From Eubacterium sp. (GTDB lineage Bacteria > Bacillota_A > Clostridia > Lachnospirales > Lachnospiraceae): a stretch of 11,537 nucleotides of DNA. Where the stretch lies: the NCBI GenBank assembly GCA_023663915.1, contig JAMPGN010000142.1, forward strand, positions 1 to 11,537. Direction: 5' to 3'. Position numbers and translations under genes: made by a program. The notes under the pieces are model-generated. The model saw only the letters and a list, made by a program, of their open reading frames with translations, did not search any database and was not told the origin of the DNA. Positions 6,415-11,537 of the stretch are shown here, piece by piece; position 1 is the first letter of the stretch; each line of letters begins with the position of its first letter.

Positions 6415-7500
6415 CTATGTTGCCATATCCAAGTGCTGCACTGTGGACACAGTACCATTCTCATACAAGAAAATACCTGTATTTCTAATCATGGCATTGT
6501 TGTGATTATCCTGCTCGGAATTTAAAGCAAACTGCGTAGATACATTGTTTAGTCCGATTGCGCCTATGCCTAAATCGGACAGATGGTACAGTTTATCGTT
6601 TCCCTCATCATCTTTGGTCCAGATCAGAAGCTTCTCCCATATCGCATCCGCCTCATCAATCCAGCCGTTGCCATCCGCATCATATCCCGCTAAATCTGCA
6701 AATCCGTTGCCGGACTTCGTGCCGAAAAGCTCTCCGCCGTCATTGATCACGCCGTCGCCGTTTAAATCAAGCGCCAGAAATCCGCTGCCAGACTTCAAGG
6801 TGGAGATCTCCTCCTCCGTCCCGTCCTGATCGAGATCAAAGAAAAATTTCTGATCCGACACCTGCGCGACATTCGTATTCAGATTGATCACGAGCGGATC
6901 GCAGTATGACACCGTTCTACTGTATGTTTCTTCGTAATATTCTTCAAATCTGCGGCTCATGCCAAATTCCAGATTAAAAGACAATTCTCTTCCATCCGCT
7001 GTTTTCACCGTACCCGTCGTGGCAAAGGTCGTGCTTTCCTCTTCCTGATGGTAGTACTGGTTCGTAAACGTATTCACACGATAGATGGTCTCGCCCGTAC
7101 CCCTATTGCCGGACGCCACATTCCATGCATCTTCGCTGTATCTTTCTCCACGGAAATTAAAGAGCAGTTCCATCAAAAACTTTACACACTGCTGTCTGAG
7201 GTTGAACATAGCATCCTCCGGCGTCTGCCTGTTTTTCACCCTGGTCGTATTGGAAAGATTCTTAAAATGCGTCGTAAGATCCTCTAAGTTTGCATTGCTT
7301 TCCTCATTTGTCTCACTCTGCTTTGTCTGCTCCGTATCGCTGTCGGAGTTGACGAGATCCCCAAATAAACCACCCAGACTCCTATTTCCAAAATACTGTG
7401 CACTCGTAAGCCGCATGGCAGAAGCTTTCACCGTTCTACTTGTCACCGAAGAATATTTTCTGGTAGATTCCATACCTATGACACTGGAATCAATTCTCAC
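6415..7500 (-). CDS. Calcium-loop (EF-hand/VCBS-like) protein of unknown function
   Basis: This 361-residue protein begins at GTG 7500, chosen because AAAGGAGGG ends 4 nt upstream; an in-frame ATG 27 nt earlier has no ribosome-binding site. There is no signal peptide and no membrane segment. A Ser/Thr-rich N-terminus (about 1-35) leads into a Glu/Gln/Asn-rich stretch (about 50-75), a helical part (about 90-120), and a mixed region with aromatic and acidic residues (YYHQEEE, RRFEEYYEETYSR). The C-terminal half has three Asp/Asn-rich loops typical of EF-hand, dockerin or VCBS calcium sites: DLDQDGTEEE (222-231), DLNGDGVINDGGELFG (245-260) and DADGNGWIDEAD (274-285). Similar segments occur in large secreted calcium-binding proteins and in many uncharacterised bacterial proteins. 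Calcium binding is likely; the cellular role is not known to me. It lies 73 nt before spoIID without a clear terminator between them. Confidence 0.75.
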   Translation of the reverse strand: MRIDSSVIGMESTRKYSSVTSRTVKASAMRLTSAQYFGNRSLGGLFGDLVNSDSDTEQTKQSETNEESNANLEDLTTHFKNLSNTTRVKNRQTPEDAMFNLRQQCVKFLMELLFNFRGERYSEDAWNVASGNRGTGETIYRVNTFTNQYYHQEEESTTFATTGTVKTADGRELSFNLEFGMSRRFEEYYEETYSRTVSYCDPLVINLNTNVAQVSDQKFFFDLDQDGTEEEISTLKSGSGFLALDLNGDGVINDGGELFGTKSGNGFADLAGYDADGNGWIDEADAIWEKLLIWTKDDEGNDKLYHLSDLGIGAIGLNNVSTQFALNSEQDNHNNAMIRNTGIFLYENGTVSTVQHLDMAT

Positions 7501-7504
7501 TTTT

Positions 7505-7513
7505 CCCTCCTTT
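7505..7513 (-). promoter_or_regulatory. Ribosome-binding site that sets a GTG start
   Basis: AAAGGAGGG on the minus strand, 4 nt from GTG 7500, is a near-perfect Shine-Dalgarno sequence. It favours this GTG over the ATG at 7527. Confidence 0.75.
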
Positions 7514-7775
7514 TGCCCAGCCCTCATCTATGCCTGTCTGTGCCACCGACTGCATCTTCCCTGATGCATGGCAATAGAAAGGACGGCATCCATAAAGAAA
7601 ATCCTTTTCCCTCAAAAACACCGTCCATGGTCTGTACATCATTCAGATTCAAGAAGCAATCGTCTGGCCAAGATCAACCGCCCCTCGTAATTTATATATC
7701 GACCATCTTTTCTGATTAATTTAGTGCCTGAAACCACTGCTTTTTATTTATTTTCACTCTTTTCTTACATATTGC
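7514..7775 (-). other. Non-coding leader upstream of the calcium-loop gene
   Basis: With the adjoining terminator this is about 330 bp without a convincing gene. On the minus strand there are two small inverted repeats. One is GGACGG/CCGTCC (7621-7626 with 7581-7586, 34-nt loop). The other is TGCATC/GATGCA (7563-7568 with 7551-7556, loop AGGGAA). A weak promoter (TTAATC, 17 nt, TATAAA, around 7697-7725) could start a long leader. No riboswitch class that I know matches. The short ORFs here have no ribosome-binding sites. Confidence 0.35.
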
Positions 7776-7777
7776 TT

Positions 7778-7812
7778 GAAAAAGCAGGAAACAAAATGCC
7801 TGTCTCCTGCTT
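7778..7812 (-). terminator. Rho-independent terminator of the hydratase operon
   Basis: On the minus strand AAGCAGGA (7812-7805) pairs with TCCTGCTT (7789-7782) around a 15-nt loop, and the stem runs into five Ts. It lies 20 nt after the hydratase stop codon, in the right orientation. Confidence 0.8.
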
Positions 7813-7831
7813 CTTCTGCTTCTATAGTAAT

Positions 7832-10129
7832 CTATCCCACTCTGTTGTAGTTAATCAGACAACCTTTTAAAATGATCTGCCGCTCCTCATCTGTCAATTC
7901 ACCCAGACGAAGTTCAAACTCAGTCAGCTTATCCTCATCCACGGATACCTTGTAAGCCTTAAGGACATCCACTTTATCCTCCACGGCTTTCCGAATATCC
8001 GGGAAAAACAGATAATCCAAATTCTGAAAAGGAAGCTCGCCCTCCTCAATCAAAAATGGAAGCATACCCCAGTTGATCAAGTTCGAGCGGTAACGCTTCG
8101 TCGCATACTCGTTCGCAATGTTCGCCCAGCCGCCGAGTACCTTCTGGCAGCTTGCCGCCTGTTCTCTTGCCGAACCATCTCCCGGTTTCACCGCAAAGAT
8201 CGTGGAGCCGAATCCCGTGTTCTCATGCGATGCGTCCGCAAAAGTCTTCTTAACCACATTCATGACCGGTTTCACATCCGGATGCGCCTGACAAGGGTGT
8301 TCGCCCTGCATTCTTGCCTTTTCCGCTCTCTGGATATCCTTGGCGCGCCCCACATACTCCGGATCTTTTCTGGATAAAGTAAACTCAGCCAGTCCAAGAG
8401 GATTGGAACGATAAGAAGATGTCTCCCCCGACGGAATCAGCTCGTCTGTCGTCGTGACCGGATCGTGAATCTCGGATACCACACGCAATACAAGATTGTC
8501 CGGCAATGCACCCATAGCCGGCCAGTCTTTAATATTCGGGCCAAACTGTATCTCCACACTCTCATCCGCAACACCCTTGGAATCGAATACGCGGTTCTTG
8601 TAAATATTCGCATCAAAATGATATTTGTATTTGTTGAGTTCCCCGTCAAATTCCGTCGCCGACGTGAGCATACCTTTGTTTGCTGCGGTAGCCGCGATCG
8701 ATCGCGCATCCATAAGCGCCACGGAAGAAATCTGTCCATTCTGCAGCTTGGAGCCTTCTCTGTTGGGGAAGTTCCTCGTAGAATGGCGGATACTGAACGC
8801 ATTGTTCGCCGGTGTATCCCCCGCGCCAAAGCACGGCCCGCAAAACGCCGTCTTTAAGACTGCGCCGGTCTCTAAGATTGCCGCCGCACAACCATTCTTA
8901 ATAAGTTCCATATAGACCGGCATGGAAGCCGGGTATACACTCAACGTAAAACCGTCCGAACCGATATAAGAACCTCTCAAAATATCCGCCGCTGCGCAGA
9001 TGTTCTCGAAGCCGCCGCCCGCACAGCCCGCGATAATGCCCTGATCTACCATGAACCTACCACCCACAACTTTATCCTGCAAAGAATACGGCACTGCACC
9101 GTCCAGACTGACCTTCGCACGCTCCTCCACATCGTGAAGGATATCCGACAGATTGTTGTTGAGTTCGTCAATCGTATAAGTGTTGCTCGGATGGAACGGC
9201 ATAGCGATCATCGGTCTGATTTCGGACAGATCCACGGTAATCATACCGTCATAATATGCCACCTCGCCCGGATTCAGTTCTTGATATTCCTCCACCCTGC
9301 CGTGGAGCTCATAAAATTCCTGAATCTGTTCATCGGTCCGCCAGATGGAAGACAAGCAAGTGGTTTCCGTGGTCATGACATCGATCCCGATACGGAAATC
9401 GGCACTCAAGGATGCCACGCCGGGACCTACAAACTCCATTACCTTATTCTTCACATAGCCGTTGCTAAATACCGCGCCGATGATGGCAAGCGCCACGTCC
9501 TGCGGGCCTACACCCTTCATAGGCTCCCCGGTCAGATACACGCCCACTACGCCCGGCATATTGATATCGTAAGTCTGCGACAATAACTGTTTAACCAACT
9601 CCGGTCCGCCCTCTCCCATAGCCATCGTGCCAAGCGCACCGTACCGAGTATGAGAATCCGAACCTAAGATCATCTTGCCGCCACCTGCAAGCATCTCCCT
9701 CGCATACTGGTGAATGACCGCCTGATGAGGGGGTACGTAAACACCACCGTACTTCTTTGCGCAGGTCAGCCCAAACATGTGGTCATCCTCGTTGATCGTG
9801 CCGCCCACCGCACACAAGGAATTGTGACAGTTCGTTAGCACATAGGGAATCGGGAATTTCGTCAGCCCCGACGCTCTTGCCGTCTGAATAATGCCCACAA
9901 ATGTAATATCGTGGGAAGTCAGCTTATCAAATTTGATCTTCAGCTTGTCCATATTGTCGGAAGTATTGTGCGCCTGTAAGATACTGTACGCGATCGTATC
10001 TTTTGCCGCCTCCCCCTTCGTAACTTCCCGTCCTGTTTTGCTCTTGATCTGCGCCGCCGCTTCTGTTCCATCCGCAACAATTTCCGTTCCGTGAATCAGG
10101 TATGCGCCGCCTTGTGATAATTGAATCAT
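7832..10129 (-). CDS. Aconitase-family hydratase (YbhJ-like)
   Basis: This 765-residue cytoplasmic protein has the aconitase arrangement: three N-terminal domains, a linker, and a C-terminal swivel domain. The [4Fe-4S] ligands appear as C369 (IIAGCAGGG), C430 and C433 (AFCGPCFG). Other active-site blocks are GSDSHTRYG (156-164), RNFPNREGS (452-460), [11 protein letters not shown] (650-660) and RYRSNL (679-684). The first cysteine block, GCAGG, differs from the GSCTN of classical aconitase. Overall length and motifs suggest the YbhJ-like branch, whose substrate is not established. Citrate/isocitrate isomerisation is possible but not shown. The ATG at 10129 is chosen because AAGGAGG lies 6 nt upstream; a TTG start 18 nt earlier would fall inside it. 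The start overlaps the acyltransferase stop as ATGA, which implies one operon and translational coupling. A terminator follows the stop codon. Confidence 0.88.
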   Translation of the reverse strand: MIQLSQGGAYLIHGTEIVADGTEAAAQIKSKTGREVTKGEAAKDTIAYSILQAHNTSDNMDKLKIKFDKLTSHDITFVGIIQTARASGLTKFPIPYVLTNCHNSLCAVGGTINEDDHMFGLTCAKKYGGVYVPPHQAVIHQYAREMLAGGGKMILGSDSHTRYGALGTMAMGEGGPELVKQLLSQTYDINMPGVVGVYLTGEPMKGVGPQDVALAIIGAVFSNGYVKNKVMEFVGPGVASLSADFRIGIDVMTTETTCLSSIWRTDEQIQEFYELHGRVEEYQELNPGEVAYYDGMITVDLSEIRPMIAMPFHPSNTYTIDELNNNLSDILHDVEERAKVSLDGAVPYSLQDKVVGGRFMVDQGIIAGCAGGGFENICAAADILRGSYIGSDGFTLSVYPASMPVYMELIKNGCAAAILETGAVLKTAFCGPCFGAGDTPANNAFSIRHSTRNFPNREGSKLQNGQISSVALMDARSIAATAANKGMLTSATEFDGELNKYKYHFDANIYKNRVFDSKGVADESVEIQFGPNIKDWPAMGALPDNLVLRVVSEIHDPVTTTDELIPSGETSSYRSNPLGLAEFTLSRKDPEYVGRAKDIQRAEKARMQGEHPCQAHPDVKPVMNVVKKTFADASHENTGFGSTIFAVKPGDGSAREQAASCQKVLGGWANIANEYATKRYRSNLINWGMLPFLIEEGELPFQNLDYLFFPDIRKAVEDKVDVLKAYKVSVDEDKLTEFELRLGELTDEERQIILKGCLINYNRVG

Positions 10130-11192
10130 CTTTCTCCTCCTTGCCAAAAATATAAATTTGTAACCTTCTCCATCACTTTACGTTCCACTAGATTCCCCAG
10201 CCACTTGTCCGCCTTGCCAAGTAGGAACGTCCTAAGTTCCCCAATCATAAGACATAGAAGCAATATAAAAACAACCACTCCTGTCAAAATCAAGAACCCT
10301 ATCATTCCGTCTTTGCCACAAAATCCGCTCTCGAAAAGAAGCGACATCACCACAGTTACCATCGCATCATTCAAGGCAAAGACTGCAAAAACATTACTCG
10401 CTGCCTTATTGACAAACCTGGAACGAAAGTTCATTTCCTTAAACAGATAAAAAACAATTACCGCCATTGTCAAATTCGTAATGCTATTGTCTTTGCATAA
10501 ATGATGATATATCCCGCCAATTTCAATGGGAATTTCATGAGATACTCCATTTATGATCCAGAGAACGATAACAATCAGCCCTGCTTTCTTAGGCAACCTC
10601 ACATCACGATACATTCGTATGTATCTGCCGATCATATATACCATAATCATATGGAAAAGTCCTTTTCCATTATCAGGAATCAGTTCAAAATAGAATAATG
10701 TAGGAAAGAAACTGAACAAGACCAAAAGCAGGAACAACAATTTCTCAAATTCCTTCTGTTTCAAATGATCCATAAATTTCTGAATATATCCACTTAACAG
10801 AAATAAACATACATAACAGGAATAGAACCAATATTTTCTCGTGATAAAAGGCAGACATGACTTCACAAGCTGTTCCAGCAACGCTGCCCCCCCCCAACCT
10901 GTTCCGGTACAAATAAATATAGCAGACCCGTTTCCAACAAGGAATAAGTAATCATCATGCATTCCATTCTGACAAATTTCTTAATATCAAATTGAATGCC
11001 ATAGTAGCCCGAAATCAACATGAAGCAAGTCACCCCGATGTTGCAGATTCCGTTTACCATACCATTAAAGAAAAATGCAGACTTTCCACTCACAAAATGA
11101 AATAAATACATATTTGCATGAATAAATACAATCATAAACATTGCAATAATACGTAATAGTTCATGATTAGAGTTTCTTACAGGCTTTTCCAT
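10126..11192 (-). CDS. Acyltransferase-3 family membrane protein, frame broken at a G9 tract
   Basis: Family members are integral membrane proteins that O-acetylate or otherwise acylate surface polysaccharides or lipids. The gene reads in two pieces. The N-terminal part (10863-11192) has [16 protein letters not shown] (11-26), with the conserved Arg and His (R14, H25), and [11 protein letters not shown] (54-64). The C-terminal part (open to 10962, in another frame) has about eight hydrophobic segments and a charged tail. The break is at a run of nine Gs (10895-10887 on this strand). As sequenced, translation stops at 10863 after 109 residues; with 10 or 7 Gs the two parts join into about 355 or 354 residues, the normal family length. 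ATG 11192 is favoured over the adjacent GTG because GGAG lies 6 nt upstream. Base composition is clearly more AT-rich than in the hydratase, suggesting transfer. It is either phase-variable, a decayed gene, or a sequencing error in the tract. Confidence 0.8.
10136..10142 (-). promoter_or_regulatory. Ribosome-binding site of the hydratase, inside the acyltransferase 3' end
   Basis: AAGGAGG on the minus strand lies 6 nt before ATG 10129. It is embedded in codons for the last residues (WQGGER) of the upstream gene, so the hydratase can be initiated efficiently from the same mRNA. Confidence 0.8.
10887..10895 (-). repeat. Homopolymeric G9 tract (candidate phase-variation switch)
   Basis: Nine consecutive Cs on the plus strand, Gs on the coding strand, follow the GTT codon for V99 of the acyltransferase. 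Counting codons shows that tract lengths of 1 modulo 3 (7, 10) join the two frames, whereas 9 gives an early stop. It is the most conspicuous G/C homopolymer in the window and lies in an otherwise AT-rich gene. Confidence 0.85.
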
Positions 11193-11260
11193 CACTCACT
11201 CCCGACTCTGTTCTTGTGCCGTATCAATCTGTGATTTTCCATACGTTACACCCGGATTTT

Positions 11261-11289
11261 ATTATATAAGATATATCTGCTCCATGCAA
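11261..11289 (-). promoter_or_regulatory. Sigma-A promoter of the acyltransferase-hydratase operon
   Basis: On the minus strand TTGCAT (11289-11284), a 17-nt spacer and a perfect TATAAT (11266-11261) lie about 70 nt before the acyltransferase start. The spacer contains a 10-bp palindrome, AGATATATCT (11269-11278). No equally good promoter is visible closer to the hydratase. Confidence 0.65.
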
Positions 11290-11337
11290 GCTGGAAGGAT
11301 ATTTTTATTATGAGCATGAAATATATAATCCTCATTT

Positions 11338-11537
11338 TTACACAAGAATCCTTCCACAAACAACTGTCGCAATTTCTTCCTGCTTTGCTAAATATATATC
11401 ATCCTTTTTTTCACTGACTTTTTCTACAAAAAAAGTTTTCGGCATATAAAAGCCTGAATCTTCATCTTTTTTGATACCTAAATGAATCATCGCACTATCA
11501 TTTTCTACACTGCTGTACAGCATGATTTCACAATCTA
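11338..11537 (-). CDS. C-terminal end of an unidentified gene, cut by the window edge
   Basis: The frame is open from the right edge to a TAA at 11338-11340 and gives 65 residues. An internal ATG at 11523 has no ribosome-binding site and the frame continues upstream of it, so this is probably the tail of a longer protein. The visible part is hydrophilic (SVENDSAMIHLGIKKDEDSG, then KVSEKKDDIYLAKQEE), with no membrane segment and no motif I recognise. The composition is AT-rich like the neighbouring acyltransferase, and the two may belong to the same acquired segment. The acyltransferase has its own promoter in the 145-nt gap. Confidence 0.5.
   Translation of the reverse strand, partial: DCEIMLYSSVENDSAMIHLGIKKDEDSGFYMPKTFFVEKVSEKKDDIYLAKQEEIATVVCGRILV

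Noticed and set aside
7540..7730. A possible riboswitch, such as cyclic di-GMP type, in the leader of the calcium-loop gene.
   Set aside because: Small hairpins exist, but none of the conserved core sequences of known riboswitch classes could be matched by eye.
9134..9586. A 150-codon ORF on the plus strand.
   Set aside because: It is antisense to the hydratase in a region where the hydratase frame carries clear family sequence. Histidine and arginine richness is typical of a reverse-frame artefact.
11302..11339. Possible terminator (ATGAG...CTCAT followed by Ts) on the plus strand.
   Set aside because: The stem is only 5 bp with a 16-nt loop and no plus-strand gene precedes it, so it is too weak to call.

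Overview
The window looks like chromosomal DNA from a spore-forming Clostridia-class Firmicute, most plausibly Lachnospiraceae. This rests on adjacent spoIID and spoIIQ-like genes, strong AGGAGG ribosome-binding sites, sigma-A-type promoters with 17-bp spacers, Firmicute-style lipoproteins, and an aconitase-family hydratase of the YbhJ-like type. The genus cannot be fixed from sequence alone. Most genes look moderate in GC, whereas the right end (about 10.13-11.5 kb) is visibly AT-rich.

Layout, left to right. (1) 97-525 (-) is a small lipoprotein with a PrcB C-terminal-type domain. A 146-bp intergenic region, carrying a good sigma-A promoter and a hairpin, separates it from the divergent plsC-type acyltransferase (672-1406, +), the only + strand gene. 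A shared terminator hairpin (about 1416-1451) closes plsC and the minus-strand cluster that runs into it. (2) 1454-7500 is a run of five minus-strand genes with short gaps. In transcription order they are a leaderless EF-hand/VCBS-like calcium-loop protein, SpoIID, a SpoIIQ-like LytM (M23) protein, an imidazolonepropionase-like amidohydrolase, and a GH9-like cellulase-fold lipoprotein. No convincing terminator lies between them, so they may be partly co-transcribed. (3) About 330 bp of non-coding leader and terminator separate this cluster from (4) a minus-strand operon. That operon has a sigma-A promoter (11261-11289), an acyltransferase-3 membrane protein whose frame is broken at a run of nine Gs, and then, overlapping by ATGA, the aconitase-family hydratase. 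(5) The right edge cuts an unidentified gene, of which only the C-terminus is visible.

Three themes stand out. First, the acyltransferase carries a G9 tract (10887-10895) exactly where the frame breaks. Ten or seven Gs would restore a single protein of about 355 residues, which is the signature of a phase-variable O-acyltransferase. Because the hydratase start codon overlaps the acyltransferase stop codon, the tract could also modulate hydratase expression. Second, three neighbouring cell-envelope or polysaccharide proteins (SpoIID, the SpoIIQ-like protein and the GH9-like lipoprotein) each lack catalytic residues expected for their families. This suggests structural or binding roles rather than hydrolysis. 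Third, three start codons (hydratase, SpoIIQ-like, EF-hand protein) are shifted inward from the longest ORF by strong Shine-Dalgarno sequences; the SpoIID and acyltransferase starts are also moved, on weaker evidence.

No tRNA, rRNA, CRISPR array, insertion sequence or recognisable riboswitch was seen. Positions 1-96 hold no recognisable feature.
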